From Phycisphaerae bacterium (GTDB lineage Bacteria; Planctomycetota; Phycisphaerae; Sedimentisphaerales; UBA12454): 57,275 nucleotides of DNA. This document shows positions 26,318 through 36,795 of this stretch, in pieces. The position numbers were made by a program, and so were the translations under genes. The DNA lies in assembly GCA_026386845.1 (NCBI GenBank), contig JAPLMW010000001.1, forward strand, positions 1 to 57,275, in the 5' to 3' direction. Numbering within the stretch: the stretch's first letter is position 1; every line of letters begins with the position of its first letter. A model generated the notes under the pieces. The model worked only from the letters and a program-made list of their open reading frames with translations, was not told where the DNA came from and did not search any database.

Positions 26318-28045
26318 ATGGAGCGAATATTTCAGAAATCAGTCAAACGTACAAGTATCTGTCTTAACGGTCAATGGAATATAACTTTTGACCCGGATAA
26401 TACGGGTTTGCAAAAAGGGTATCATCGCGGAGAAAACCCCTCCAAGGATGTTTCGTATGTTCCTTCCTGTTGGAATTTACAGTTACATAAATTCGATTAT
26501 TTTGGAGTTGTGTGGTACTCAAGAAAATTTACGACGGTTATAAGTTCCAACAGCCGACTGATATTTCATGCTGTCAGCGGTCAGGCGGTCGTTTATCTGG
26601 ACGGCAAAGAGCTTGGACAGCATTATGGCAGTTATAATAAGTTCTGGTTCGACATTCCCCATCTGTCGGCTGGCGAACATTTGCTCGTCGTTAAGGTTGA
26701 TAATGCTATTAATGACGAAGACACGATGCCTCTACGGTTTGTTGACTGGTTTGTCTGGGGCGGCATATATCGTAGCGTTGAGCTTGAACAGTTTAGTAAT
26801 CTCTCGATTGACAAAATTCACATTGATACCGAATGGGATGGTTTAAAAGTCTCAGGGGTTAATGTTAAGGTTCAGGTAAAAAACTGGACAGATAAGGAAA
26901 TTACCGACGATTTTTCTCTCGAGATGGAATCGACAGGGAAAACGGTTAAAAAGATAACCATATCGCCTGGTTCGGTTCAGGACGTCAGTTTTACATTGAA
27001 AGATTTTAAACCCATTCTCTGGGACACCGAAAATCCGCATCTTTATATGGTGCATATCAGCTGCGGTACAGATGACCTCTATGAGCGAACAGGCTTTCGA
27101 AAAATTGAAACGAAAAATAACAGGATTTTGCTTAACGGAAAAGAAATTTTTATCAAGGGCGTTAATCGGCATAATGACCACCCGGAACTCGGATACGCCA
27201 TAGATGCATCGCTTATTCTGCGGGATATGCAGATAATAAAGGATTTGGGTGCCAATGCAATCAGAGGCAGTCATTATCCTAATGACCCGATTGTTATGGA
27301 TTATTGCGACCAGATGGGTTTGCTGTTTTGGGAAGAGCTTGCGTTCTGGAATCATCCTGCTCATTCTCTGGCCAAGCCGCTGCTTCATCAGCGTGCCTTG
27401 CAGATGGCTCGTGAAATGATAGAACGCGACTATAATCATCCCTCTATTATTATCTGGAGCATTCAGAATGAGTCCAAGTCGAGCTCTCAGGAAGGGTTGG
27501 ATTTGTTTTCGAAAATTGCCGCCCAGATGCGTCAAATGGACATCTCAAGACTCCTAAGTTACGCTTCGGCCTGTGGTAAAAACGATATATGTTTTGACCT
27601 TGTTGATATTGTCTGCTGGAATATGTATCCCGGCTGGTATGACGATGATGAACCGCTGGATAATCTTGATAAAAGATTTGCCCTGAAGTTACAAGATGCC
27701 AGAAACTGGCTGACCGAACATAAACAACTTAAACCTTTTATGATAACTGAATTTGGAGCCGCGGCATTATTAGGCGAGACAACATTCGAAGGAGGAAGAC
27801 GATATACCGAAAATTATCAGCAGAAACTGCTCGAAAAAGCCATTAAGGGTCTTATTGACTCCAAAGTAGTACAGGGTTTCTTTATCTGGCAATTCTGTGA
27901 CGGGAGGACCGCATTGCCCAGCAAAATATCGATTGGCAGACCCCGAAGCTTCAACAACAAGGGAATTGTCGATGAATACAGAAGACCTAAACTTGCATAT
28001 TATACCGTTAGAGATTTGCTGCACAAAATTTCAACTTATAGATAA
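26318..28045 (+). CDS. GH2 family glycoside hydrolase (beta-galactosidase/glucuronidase/mannosidase type)
   Basis: This 575-residue protein has the three-domain GH2 core: a jelly-roll sugar-binding domain (about 15-155), an Ig-like domain (about 160-258) and a TIM barrel (about 262-575). The motif [15 protein letters not shown] is present. The probable acid/base is Glu385 in WSIQNES and the nucleophile Glu478 in MITEFGA, the latter closest to beta-glucuronidases. There is no signal peptide, so it probably acts on imported oligosaccharides. It is short for a LacZ (over 1000) but normal for UidA-like enzymes (about 600). Its exact sugar cannot be read. Confidence 0.9.
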   Translation: MERIFQKSVKRTSICLNGQWNITFDPDNTGLQKGYHRGENPSKDVSYVPSCWNLQLHKFDYFGVVWYSRKFTTVISSNSRLIFHAVSGQAVVYLDGKELGQHYGSYNKFWFDIPHLSAGEHLLVVKVDNAINDEDTMPLRFVDWFVWGGIYRSVELEQFSNLSIDKIHIDTEWDGLKVSGVNVKVQVKNWTDKEITDDFSLEMESTGKTVKKITISPGSVQDVSFTLKDFKPILWDTENPHLYMVHISCGTDDLYERTGFRKIETKNNRILLNGKEIFIKGVNRHNDHPELGYAIDASLILRDMQIIKDLGANAIRGSHYPNDPIVMDYCDQMGLLFWEELAFWNHPAHSLAKPLLHQRALQMAREMIERDYNHPSIIIWSIQNESKSSSQEGLDLFSKIAAQMRQMDISRLLSYASACGKNDICFDLVDIVCWNMYPGWYDDDEPLDNLDKRFALKLQDARNWLTEHKQLKPFMITEFGAAALLGETTFEGGRRYTENYQQKLLEKAIKGLIDSKVVQGFFIWQFCDGRTALPSKISIGRPRSFNNKGIVDEYRRPKLAYYTVRDLLHKISTYR

Positions 28046-28055
28046 GGATTTGTAT

Positions 28056-29075
28056 ATGTCTGATGTGAAGACCGGATTATCGAACAAAACAACAATACTT
28101 AACGGGAATCTTCCCAATCTTCCATGGGAAGACAAACCAGTCAAGTGCGTGGATGTGGTCTGGCGTTACAGTGGAAATCCTGTGATACCGCGTGATTTAA
28201 TTGCCTGTTCTAACAGCATATTTAATAGTGCCGTCGTTAGTTTTAAGAAGGGATTTGCCGGAGTTTTCCGGGTGGATACAAAAGCAAGGAATATGCGTAT
28301 TCATCGCGGCTTCAGCAAAGACGGCATACATTTTCAATTAGATAATGAGCCGATAAAATTTATATGTGATGAACCTGAAATAGCCGACTTTGTTGAAGGT
28401 TATGACCCTCGTGTCTGCTGGATTGAGGATCGTTATTATGTTACCTGGTGTAACAGGTATCATGGGCCGACAATAGGCGTTGCCTATACGTATGATTTTG
28501 AAAAGTTTTATCAGCTCGAAAATGCGTTTCTACCGTTTAACAGAAATGGAGTTTTGTTCCCGCGAAAAATCAATGGCAAATATGTTATGTTAAGCCGTCC
28601 GAGCGACAATGGCCATACGCCTTTTGGAGATATATTCTGCAGCGAAAGCCCCGATATGATTCACTGGGGCAGACATCGTCATGTCATGGCTCCAATAAAC
28701 AATAAACTTACCTGGCAATGCACTAAAATCGGCCCAGGCCCCATTCCTATTGAAACGACACATGGCTGGCTATTGATTTATCACGGGGTATTAACAAGCT
28801 GTAACGGCTTTGTCTATAATATGGGAGCGGCTATATTGGATATAGATAAACCATGGAAGGTTCTCTATCGCTGTAAAACATATCTTTTAAACCCGCAGAA
28901 GATATACGAATGTGTTGGCGATGTGCCCAATGTGGTATTTCCCTGTGCTGCCCTGCATGATGCCCCCACGGGGCGAATTGCATTATATTATGGCTGTGCG
29001 GATACGGTAACAGGTCTGGCTTTTTGTTATGTTGATGAACTTATTGATTATATAATTTCAAATTCTGAAGTCTGA
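28056..29075 (+). CDS. GH130 family protein (mannosyl-oligosaccharide phosphorylase type)
   Basis: The start at 28056 follows AAGGA and lies 10 nt after the GH2 stop. An upstream in-frame extension to 27897 lies wholly within GH2 and is rejected. The 339-residue product has the five-bladed propeller pattern of GH130: GNPVIPRDL near the N-terminus, the probable catalytic Asp in [11 protein letters not shown], then WLLIYHGVL and [10 protein letters not shown]130 enzymes split beta-mannosides by phosphate, giving mannose-1-phosphate; a few hydrolyse instead. No signal peptide. Its presence points to a mannose-containing glycan such as mannan or the Man-GlcNAc core of N-glycans. Confidence 0.85.
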   Translation: MSDVKTGLSNKTTILNGNLPNLPWEDKPVKCVDVVWRYSGNPVIPRDLIACSNSIFNSAVVSFKKGFAGVFRVDTKARNMRIHRGFSKDGIHFQLDNEPIKFICDEPEIADFVEGYDPRVCWIEDRYYVTWCNRYHGPTIGVAYTYDFEKFYQLENAFLPFNRNGVLFPRKINGKYVMLSRPSDNGHTPFGDIFCSESPDMIHWGRHRHVMAPINNKLTWQCTKIGPGPIPIETTHGWLLIYHGVLTSCNGFVYNMGAAILDIDKPWKVLYRCKTYLLNPQKIYECVGDVPNVVFPCAALHDAPTGRIALYYGCADTVTGLAFCYVDELIDYIISNSEV

Positions 29076-29077
29076 TT

Positions 29078-30268
29078 ATGAACTCGCAGCATACTGTAAA
29101 GGCCGATGTTCAAATCCTCCCAATTACACAGGGACCAGCATATCATTGGTTTGGCTATTATGACAAATCTCAGTTTGACCCTGCAGGCAGATATATATTA
29201 GGTATGGAAGTTGGTTTTCAGCACCGTAGGCCGAAACCGGATGATGTAATAAAAATCGGGATGATTGACCTTAACGATAACAACCGCTGGATAGAACTTG
29301 GCGAGTCCTGTGCCTGGTGCTGGCAGGCAGGTTGTATGCTGCAATTCAGGCCAAATTCCCAGTCTGAAATAATGTGGAACGACCGCCAGGGCGATAAATT
29401 CATCTGTAAGATTCTTGACATAAAGACTGGTCGGCTCAGGAAACTTCCATTTGCGTTTTTTACAGTTCACCCGAATGGGAAAACCGCTCTGGGGCTGGAT
29501 TTTGAAAGACTTGAATATATGCGCCCCGGTTATGGTTATGCCGGTGTGAAAGACAGGAATAATGATATTATGGCTCCTGAAGATGCCGGCATATACTTAT
29601 TAGATTTGGACTCAGGCGCAAAAAAGTTAATTATATCACTTGCTGATATTGCACGGATACCTCATCCGACAAAAAGTTTTGTTGACTGCAAGCATTACTT
29701 TAATTGTCTTTTATTTAACCCATCGGGTTCGAGGTTTGCATTTTTGCATCGATGGAGAACCGAAAGAGGGCAAGGCTGGCCGTTCAAGACCAGATTTATG
29801 ACAGCTAATCCTGACGGCAGCGATGTCAATGTTCTTGTTCCGGGCGGATGCGGGCATTTCAACTGGCGGGATTCAGAACATCTGGTTGTTCAGGTGGATG
29901 GTTTTACAATATACAAAGACAAATACGGAGAAGTTGGAAAAATCAGACAAGGTGTGCTGCCGAATTCAGGCGGTCATCTCTCATATTTCCCCGACAAAAA
30001 CTGGATAGTCGGCGATACCTATCCTGATGAACGAAGGTATCAAAAACTTTATCTTTACAATATTACAAAAAATCTTCTTGTATGGCTCGGAGAATTCTAT
30101 TGTTCAAAAGAATATACCGGCAATATGTCCGGCAAAGAAGATGACGAATGGCGATGCGACCTTCATCCTCGTATAAGTCCTTCCGGACGAAGTATTGTTA
30201 TAGATTCTGCCCATGAAAATAATGGGAGGCAGATGTATCTGGTTAATGTTGGACAAATACTAATGTAA
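29078..30268 (+). CDS. TolB-like beta-propeller protein, possibly lyase-like
   Basis: This 396-residue protein of unknown function starts two bases after the GH130 stop. Its repeats, such as HWFGYYDKSQFDPAGRYILG and HPRISPSGRSIVIDSAHEN, are WD40/TolB-type blades, and about six or seven can be counted. The His-rich positions (HYFNCLLFNPSG, GHLSYFP) and the Arg before SPSG resemble oligogalacturonate-lyase-like (PL22) propellers. That is a structural resemblance only. No signal peptide is seen, so it is probably cytoplasmic. Its place between GH130 and the importer suggests action on imported sugars. Confidence 0.65.
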   Translation: MNSQHTVKADVQILPITQGPAYHWFGYYDKSQFDPAGRYILGMEVGFQHRRPKPDDVIKIGMIDLNDNNRWIELGESCAWCWQAGCMLQFRPNSQSEIMWNDRQGDKFICKILDIKTGRLRKLPFAFFTVHPNGKTALGLDFERLEYMRPGYGYAGVKDRNNDIMAPEDAGIYLLDLDSGAKKLIISLADIARIPHPTKSFVDCKHYFNCLLFNPSGSRFAFLHRWRTERGQGWPFKTRFMTANPDGSDVNVLVPGGCGHFNWRDSEHLVVQVDGFTIYKDKYGEVGKIRQGVLPNSGGHLSYFPDKNWIVGDTYPDERRYQKLYLYNITKNLLVWLGEFYCSKEYTGNMSGKEDDEWRCDLHPRISPSGRSIVIDSAHENNGRQMYLVNVGQILM

Positions 30269-30297
30269 TCCAATAAATTTACCTACCGCATCTAAAA

Positions 30298-33200
30298 TTG
30301 AGAAAAATATTAACATATTTTTTGGGATTATTTGGAGCGACAGTTCTTTTTATTCTGTCGGTTCTTCTTTCCGCTTTTGTCGTATCTCCCAGTAGCGAAA
30401 TTATAGAAAACAAATATGACCCGAATTATATAGCCGCTGTTCAGGAATCCCGCAAGACTATAATAGATGTCAATAATCCGCCCGTTTTTTACCGTGAGGT
30501 TGACTATTCCAAAGGTAAAAAGGCAAAATGGTATCCCAAGAATCAATCACCCATTTTAAAAGCGTTGGAGCAGGAAGGTTTGCTTGGACCGGTAGAGGAG
30601 AGAGTCGGACCGGAACCTCTCGTTGTTGAGGGTGTTGAAGGAATTGGGAGATACGGGGGAACCTGGCACATGCTTACCACAGAAGTTTCAATGGCGGAAA
30701 TAGGTCATCGATTATCGTATGTTACTCTTGTCAGGTGGTCAAGCCAGGGATATCCGATAGTTCCGCACCTGGCGAAGAGTTACGAAATTTCTGAAGATAA
30801 TCGCCAGTTCACATTTCATCTTCGTAAAGGTGTTAAATGGTCAGACGGCCATCCTTTCACAGCGGATGATATTATGTTCTGGTGGAAATATGTTGCCAAT
30901 GATAAATCTGTTATGCCGGGTGTACCGGAAATAATGAAAGTTCGCGGCCAGTCAGGCGCCATTGAAAAAATAGACGATTACACAATCAGATTTACTTTCC
31001 CATTCCCGAATGGAGTATTTCTCGCAAAACTTGCTTCTGATGCGAGCGTGGACAATATGGTAAATAGTCCCGCGCACTATCTTTCAAAGTATCATCCGTC
31101 AATCGGCAACAAGGATTTGATAAATCAGACACTGCGAGCCAGCCGAATACAAAATAATGCCGCCTTATTCAGGAGTATCTTTAATAGTATATTAAACTAT
31201 CCTGATAAACCGACCTTATGGCCATGGATATACCGCAAGTATAGAGCGTCTCCGCCCCAGAGTTTTGTTCGTAATCCGTATTACTGGATGGTTGATGCCG
31301 AAGGCAATCAGTTGCCGTACATAGACAGGATTGTCTTCGAACAAAAAAGCCCCGGTATGATTCCAATTGCCGCCGCTAACGGTGAAGTAACTATGCAGCT
31401 AAGATTCATTCCTTATGAAGAATATACTCATCTAATGAGTCAGCAGCAGCAGGGGGGCTATACTGTATATCACTGGTATCCCGGCGATAGGAGTATGTTT
31501 GTCATAGCTCCCAACCTTAATTATAAAATAGAGACGAATAAACCAGAGACAGTTTACAAGCATCAATTGCTGAATGACAAAAGGTTCAGGCAGGCTCTCT
31601 CGTTAGCCATAGACAGGAAAAAACTTATTGATGCTGAATACAGCGGTCAAACCGAACCTGCTCAATGCGCACCCGGCCCCTCATCTTTTTTCTATCACGA
31701 AGGTTTTTATAGAAGTTTCACAGACTATGACCCTCAAAGAGCAGCCGGTCTTTTGGATGAAATAGGATTAGTAAAGAGAGATTTTGAGGGTTATCGCACA
31801 TTTTCAGACGGCAGCCGAATGACTTTTTATTTGAATGTGGCAAGCGGTTTCAGCAGCGCTGGAATGGCCCAGCTGGTCTGCGACTGCTGGTCGAATATCG
31901 GCCTTAGAGTAATTCCGCGAATACGCAACAGCGGGTTGTTTTATACGGAAAAAATGGCTTTGAGACATGATTTGGATGTCTGGGTAGGGAACAGCGAATT
32001 TGTGCCTGTAATGGAGCCCAGATATTTTGTGCCGAGTACATCAGCCAGTCACTTTGCAATCGGCTATTCAAAATGGTATCTGATGGGCGGTCTTTACAAT
32101 AATCCTGCCGCGGCTTCTGCGGGATGTATAGAGCCGCCTTACGGACATCCCTGTAGGGAAGTTATGAAATTATATGATTTGGCGTGTACTTTTAGTGACA
32201 GGCAGAAACAAAAAGAAGTTTTCGATAAAATATTCAATGTAAATCAGGAAAATTTGTGGACTATAAATATCTCCACACCTCCTCCTGTGATTGTTATTGT
32301 AAAAGATGGATTAAGAAATGTTCCAAAGTTTGCGGTTGCTTGCTGGATGTTCAGGACGCCGGGAAATGCCGGAATAGAGACTTATTTCTTCGATAAGCCG
32401 AATGACCCGCCAAGTGTAATCGAGGAAATCAAAGACTCAATGATACATATCAAAATGCCTGACAGGCTGGGGTTGATTTCCAAAAGCAATACCGGAGCAG
32501 TTAAAAGCCAGTCGGGCAGAATCGCCGCAGGGGTTGTTAAATATCTGTTTTGGGCGGTATTTTTCCTTTTGATTTTACTTGCCGTTGTAAGGCATCCTTA
32601 TATCGGGAAAAGATTTTTAATAATGATTCCTACTCTGCTTGTAATGTCTATCGTAATTTTTACGATAATTCAGCTTCCGCCCGGCGATTATCTTACAACG
32701 AGAATTATGATGCTTGCTGAACAGGGGGATTCGAGCTCTGTACAGGAACTGGCAGACCTTAAAAAAATGTTCTGGCTTGATGAGCCTGTGTGTATCAGAT
32801 ATATAAAATGGATGGGGCTGCCCTGGTTTATAAGTTTTAATCCATCTGATACGGGTCTTCTTCAGGGTAATCTCGGCCGGTCTATGCAGACCGGGCAGCC
32901 TGTGAACGATATTGTCGGTGACAGGATAATTCTGACAGTGATTCTCTCATTAGGGACAATCCTTTTTACGTGGGCTGTTGCAGTGCCTGTGGGGATTTAT
33001 TCCGCTGTTAAGCAGTACTCCATAGGTGATTATATTTTGACATTTCTGGGATTTATTGGGATGTGCATCCCGTCTTTTTTATTAGCCTTGATTTGTATGT
33101 ATTTAGGGAAAAAATATCTTGGAATTTCTTTTTCCGGATTATTTTCAAGCCGCTACGGTGCTCAGCCGCAATGGGACTGGTTTAAGTTTCTTGATTTGCT

Positions 33201-33624
33201 GAAACATATATGGCTTCCAATTTTTGTCATCGGTCTTGAGGGGACTGCCGGAATGGTGAGGGTAATGCGAGGCAATCTGCTTGATGAGTTGCGAAAACCT
33301 TATGTTGTTACTGCAAGGGCAAAAGGCGTCAGACCTATGAAATTACTTTTTAAATATCCGGTAAGGCTTGCTTTGAATCCATTCGTTTCCGGGATAGGTG
33401 CGTTGTTCCCAAACCTTATTTCCGGCGGTGCTATTGTGGCAATGGTTCTCAGCCTTCCGGTTGTAGGACCGTTAATGCTCGATGCCCTGTTAACGGAAGA
33501 TATGTATCTGGCTGGTTCGATGCTTATGGTTTTAAGTCTGCTGGGAGTATTTGGCACTCTGGTGAGTGATTTATTATTATTATGGCTTGACCCGAGAATA
33601 AGGTTTACCGGCGGTACAAGATGA
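30298..33624 (+). CDS. Oligopeptide-type ABC importer: solute-binding protein fused to DppB-type permease
   Basis: The 1108-residue protein begins with TTG and a membrane anchor (about 5-30). Residues 110-730 are an SBP_bac_5 solute-binding domain (HLRKGVKWSDGHPFTADDI, RFRQALSLAIDRKKLIDAEY). A helix at about 737-760 leads into a DppB/YejB-type permease (about 770-1108) ending with its EAA-like loop RAKGVRPMKLLFKYPVRLAL. Normally these are two proteins; here the binding protein is tethered to the membrane by fusion to the transport pore. The gene overlaps dppC-like by 4 nt (ATGA). Dpp/Opp-type systems import oligosaccharides in some bacteria, which fits the glycan context. Confidence 0.88.
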   Translation: MRKILTYFLGLFGATVLFILSVLLSAFVVSPSSEIIENKYDPNYIAAVQESRKTIIDVNNPPVFYREVDYSKGKKAKWYPKNQSPILKALEQEGLLGPVEERVGPEPLVVEGVEGIGRYGGTWHMLTTEVSMAEIGHRLSYVTLVRWSSQGYPIVPHLAKSYEISEDNRQFTFHLRKGVKWSDGHPFTADDIMFWWKYVANDKSVMPGVPEIMKVRGQSGAIEKIDDYTIRFTFPFPNGVFLAKLASDASVDNMVNSPAHYLSKYHPSIGNKDLINQTLRASRIQNNAALFRSIFNSILNYPDKPTLWPWIYRKYRASPPQSFVRNPYYWMVDAEGNQLPYIDRIVFEQKSPGMIPIAAANGEVTMQLRFIPYEEYTHLMSQQQQGGYTVYHWYPGDRSMFVIAPNLNYKIETNKPETVYKHQLLNDKRFRQALSLAIDRKKLIDAEYSGQTEPAQCAPGPSSFFYHEGFYRSFTDYDPQRAAGLLDEIGLVKRDFEGYRTFSDGSRMTFYLNVASGFSSAGMAQLVCDCWSNIGLRVIPRIRNSGLFYTEKMALRHDLDVWVGNSEFVPVMEPRYFVPSTSASHFAIGYSKWYLMGGLYNNPAAASAGCIEPPYGHPCREVMKLYDLACTFSDRQKQKEVFDKIFNVNQENLWTINISTPPPVIVIVKDGLRNVPKFAVACWMFRTPGNAGIETYFFDKPNDPPSVIEEIKDSMIHIKMPDRLGLISKSNTGAVKSQSGRIAAGVVKYLFWAVFFLLILLAVVRHPYIGKRFLIMIPTLLVMSIVIFTIIQLPPGDYLTTRIMMLAEQGDSSSVQELADLKKMFWLDEPVCIRYIKWMGLPWFISFNPSDTGLLQGNLGRSMQTGQPVNDIVGDRIILTVILSLGTILFTWAVAVPVGIYSAVKQYSIGDYILTFLGFIGMCIPSFLLALICMYLGKKYLGISFSGLFSSRYGAQPQWDWFKFLDLLKHIWLPIFVIGLEGTAGMVRVMRGNLLDELRKPYVVTARAKGVRPMKLLFKYPVRLALNPFVSGIGALFPNLISGGAIVAMVLSLPVVGPLMLDALLTEDMYLAGSMLMVLSLLGVFGTLVSDLLLLWLDPRIRFTGGTR

Positions 33625-34766
33625 TAAATGAGTTAGAAAATAACGATGCTCAGACGCAGGACACATCAATCGCTACAAAATCGCAGTGGCAGTTGATAAG
33701 GGGGCGTTTTGTCCGGCACAGGCTGGCCGTTATCGCCTTTTTCTTTGTGCAGATTCTTTATTTAATTGCTATTTTCGCCGATTTTTTCTCGCCTTATACA
33801 GCTCAGTTGCAAGATATAGGTTATTCTTATTGTCCGCCTCAAATCCCTAAGTTTAGCTTTAAAAACGGGTTATATGTGTATCCTGTGGAGCTTTTTACGG
33901 ACCCGCTTACCTTCCGAAAAAGTTACCATGAAAACAGAAATGGAATAATCAAACTTTCATTATTTGCCGAAGGACCTAAGTATAAATTTTTTGGCCTGTT
34001 TGAATGTAACAGACATTTGATTGGAATTAAGAAAGCCGGGACAGATAAAAATATAATTGGGGAAGCTACCAGATTTTATTTGCTCGGTGCCGATAAATAT
34101 GGAAGAGATATCTTAAGCAGGATTATTTACGGTGCGAGGATATCTCTTTCAGTTGGAGTCATAAGTATAATAATAACGTTTCTTTTTGGTGTTACTGTCG
34201 GCGGAATATCCGGGTATATAGGCGGAGCGATCGATAACTTTATCCAGAGAACGATCGAAATTATAAACTCTATTCCGAAACTGCCGTTGTGGCTGGCCTT
34301 TTCGGCGGTCCTGCCCGATGACTGGTCTTCGCTTAGAATTTATTTCAGTATAACTCTTCTTTTAAGTCTTCTTGGCTGGACAGGCCTGGCAAGAGTCGTT
34401 CGTGGAAAACTTTTGTCTCTTCGTGAGGAAGATTATGCCGTAGCCGCTTATCTGCTTGGCGCCAGTCATAAAAGAATAATTTTCAAGCATCTTCTGCCCG
34501 GGTTCACAAGTCATATTATTGTCTCTCTGACTATGACTGTTCCGTGGATGATACTTGGCGAGACATCCCTGAGTTTTCTTGGGCTGGGATTGCGTCCTCC
34601 GATTGTAAGCTGGGGCGTTATGCTGCAGGACTGTATGAATATGACGACAGTAGCTAATTATCCATGGCTTCTGTTGCCGGTTGTTTTCATAATTTTCACC
34701 GTTTTGTGCTTTAATTTTATGGGCGACGGCTTAAGAGATGCTTCTGACCCATATTCGGCAGGATAA
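33621..34766 (+). CDS. DppC/YejE-type ABC permease
   Basis: This 381-residue inner-membrane protein is the second permease of the importer. It has an N-terminal membrane segment (about 30-53), a long periplasmic stretch (about 54-160) with LLGADKYGRDILSRIIYGAR, then the permease core. The core has the ATPase-contacting loop YLLGASHKRIIFKHLLPGF. The extra periplasmic loop resembles YejE more than DppC. The start overlaps the previous stop by 4 nt, implying translational coupling with the fused SBP-permease. Confidence 0.92.
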   Translation: MINELENNDAQTQDTSIATKSQWQLIRGRFVRHRLAVIAFFFVQILYLIAIFADFFSPYTAQLQDIGYSYCPPQIPKFSFKNGLYVYPVELFTDPLTFRKSYHENRNGIIKLSLFAEGPKYKFFGLFECNRHLIGIKKAGTDKNIIGEATRFYLLGADKYGRDILSRIIYGARISLSVGVISIIITFLFGVTVGGISGYIGGAIDNFIQRTIEIINSIPKLPLWLAFSAVLPDDWSSLRIYFSITLLLSLLGWTGLARVVRGKLLSLREEDYAVAAYLLGASHKRIIFKHLLPGFTSHIIVSLTMTVPWMILGETSLSFLGLGLRPPIVSWGVMLQDCMNMTTVANYPWLLLPVVFIIFTVLCFNFMGDGLRDASDPYSAG

Positions 34767-34767
34767 A

Positions 34768-35796
34768 ATGATTGATAATAAAGATTATGTATTAACCATT
34801 GATGGCCTTAAGACTTATTTTGAGGTTGACCATAGTGTTGTTAAAGCTGTTGATGATGTAAGCCTGAAAATTGAAAGGGGTAAAACTCTGGCAATTGTCG
34901 GAGAGAGCGGGTGCGGAAAAAGCGTAACTGCTTATTCAATTTTAAAACTTATACAAAAACCGGGGAAAATCATCGGCGGTAAAATCGTTCTCTATCCTTC
35001 CAATGGAAAAGCAATTAATATTTCAGAGCTGAACGAAAGGTCGGAATTATTGTATCACGTCAGGGGCGGATACATAAGTATGATATTTCAGGAGCCTATG
35101 ACGGCTTTGAGCCCGGTGCATACAATAGGCAATCAGATTTGTGAAGCGGTTTTACTTCACTCTAAAACAAAAATCTCCCGGAAATGTGCCGAAGAAATGG
35201 CTGTTGAAATGCTTAATAAAGCAGGCATGCCAAATTCTCAGGCGAGAATAAGGCAATACCCGCATGAAATAAGCGGCGGTATGCGGCAAAGAGCGGTTAT
35301 TGCAATGGCTATGATTACGAACCCTGAGTTATTAATCGCTGATGAGCCGACAACGGCTTTGGATGTTACTATTCAGGCACAGATTATAGAACTGATGAAA
35401 AAGCTTCAGAATGAATACAGAACTGCCATAATGCTTATTACTCATGATTTTGGAGTTGTTGCCCAAACTGCGGATGAAGTGGCGGTGATGTATCTAGGAA
35501 ATATTGTAGAGCAGGCTTCCGTTAGAGAAATTATTAAAAATCCTATGCATCCTTATACAATTGCCCTGCTTGGTTCTTTGCCTGGTATAGGTCGCATAGG
35601 CAAAAGACTTGCCCCTGTCAGAGGTTCGGTGCCTGACCCGTTAAGAAGACCTCAGGGCTGCACATTCCATCCCAGATGTGAATATGCCGAAAAAGGCTTA
35701 TGTGATGTCGGGTTAATACCTGGACTTGAAGAAGTTATTAATGGCCATAAAGTTGCCTGCCGCAGAGTGAAAGAAATTCGGAAAAATGGAAAATAA
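34768..35796 (+). CDS. DppD-type ABC transporter ATPase
   Basis: The start at 34768 (GGATAAA just before) lies one base after the permease stop; an in-frame start at 34738 overlaps that gene and is less likely. The 342-residue ATPase has Walker A GESGCGKS, signature SGGMRQRAVIAMAM, Walker B LLIADEPTTALD and the oligopeptide-transporter C-terminal Cys motif (GCTFHPRCEYAEKGLC), which binds an iron-sulfur cluster in some DppD proteins. It powers the importer as a pair with the next ATPase. Confidence 0.94.
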   Translation: MIDNKDYVLTIDGLKTYFEVDHSVVKAVDDVSLKIERGKTLAIVGESGCGKSVTAYSILKLIQKPGKIIGGKIVLYPSNGKAINISELNERSELLYHVRGGYISMIFQEPMTALSPVHTIGNQICEAVLLHSKTKISRKCAEEMAVEMLNKAGMPNSQARIRQYPHEISGGMRQRAVIAMAMITNPELLIADEPTTALDVTIQAQIIELMKKLQNEYRTAIMLITHDFGVVAQTADEVAVMYLGNIVEQASVREIIKNPMHPYTIALLGSLPGIGRIGKRLAPVRGSVPDPLRRPQGCTFHPRCEYAEKGLCDVGLIPGLEEVINGHKVACRRVKEIRKNGK

Positions 35797-36772
35797 AAAT
35801 ACAATTTTAAGCGTTAAAGATTTGTGTAAATATTTCCCTGTTTATGGTAAGGGATTTTTTACCAGAATAACAGGTTATATTAAAGCAGTTGACAATATAA
35901 GTTTTGATTTATTTGAGGGCGAGACTTTCGGCCTTGTCGGCGAGAGCGGATGCGGGAAAACTACCGCGGCAAGAACGATTCTCAGGGCCTTGTCGCCTAC
36001 TGCCGGCAGGGTTATTTTTAAAACCGGCGATACCGTTGTGGATTTGGCTTCAATGCCCGAAAATCTGTTAAAGTCATTCAGGCCAAAGATGCAGATGATT
36101 TTCCAGGACCCGTTTTCGTCGCTGAATCCGCGTATGACTGTCGGCAATATAGTAGGCGAACCATTAGTTATTCATAAAATGGCGAAAGGCAGACAATTAA
36201 CAGACAGAGTGAAACAGCTTCTTGCCAGGGTGGGCCTCAGCAGTGAATATATCAACAGATATCCGCATGCTTTCAGCGGAGGACAGAGACAGCGAATCGG
36301 AATTGCCCGCGCGTTAATAATGTATCCTTCTCTGATTATCGCGGATGAAGCGGTTTCGGCTCTTGATGTTTCGGTTCAGGCTCAAATTCTGAATTTACTT
36401 ATGGACATTCAGGACGAATTTAATCTTACATATATTTTTGTTTCTCATAACCTTGGCGTTATACGCTGTATTTGTGATCGCGTTGCGGTGATGTATGCGG
36501 GCAGAATCGTGGAAATGGCGGCAACCGAAGAGTTATTTAGGAATCCCTTGCATCCTTACACTAAAGCGCTTTTATCTGCAATACCATATCCTGACCTGGA
36601 TATTAAACTGAATGCGGTTTTGACAGGTGAGACTATCGATCTTGCCGAGCTGCCCCATGGATGTAATTTTGAATCTCGCTGCCCATATCGAACAACAGAC
36701 TGTCTATGCTGTGTACCTGAGCTTAAAAAAGTTGATGATAACCATTTTGTAGCCTGCCTGCTTAAAAACTGA
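35786..36772 (+). CDS. DppF-type ABC transporter ATPase
   Basis: This 328-residue ATPase overlaps the previous gene by 11 nt. Walker A GESGCGKTTAARTIL, signature FSGGQRQRIGIARAL and Walker B LIIADEAVSALD are intact. The terminal Cys-rich motif (GCNFESRCPYRTTDC) is present too. With the 34768 product it forms the heterodimeric motor of the importer. This is the last gene of the long plus-strand array; it converges on the UroD-like gene with a 23-nt gap and no clear terminator. Confidence 0.94.
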   Translation: MENKNTILSVKDLCKYFPVYGKGFFTRITGYIKAVDNISFDLFEGETFGLVGESGCGKTTAARTILRALSPTAGRVIFKTGDTVVDLASMPENLLKSFRPKMQMIFQDPFSSLNPRMTVGNIVGEPLVIHKMAKGRQLTDRVKQLLARVGLSSEYINRYPHAFSGGQRQRIGIARALIMYPSLIIADEAVSALDVSVQAQILNLLMDIQDEFNLTYIFVSHNLGVIRCICDRVAVMYAGRIVEMAATEELFRNPLHPYTKALLSAIPYPDLDIKLNAVLTGETIDLAELPHGCNFESRCPYRTTDCLCCVPELKKVDDNHFVACLLKN

Positions 36773-36795
36773 TTTGAAATAAGTAAAAATAATGT

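Noticed and set aside
27897-28055. N-terminal extension of the GH130 gene
   Set aside because: It lies entirely within the GH2 gene in another frame, and the ATG at 28056 has a good ribosome-binding site.
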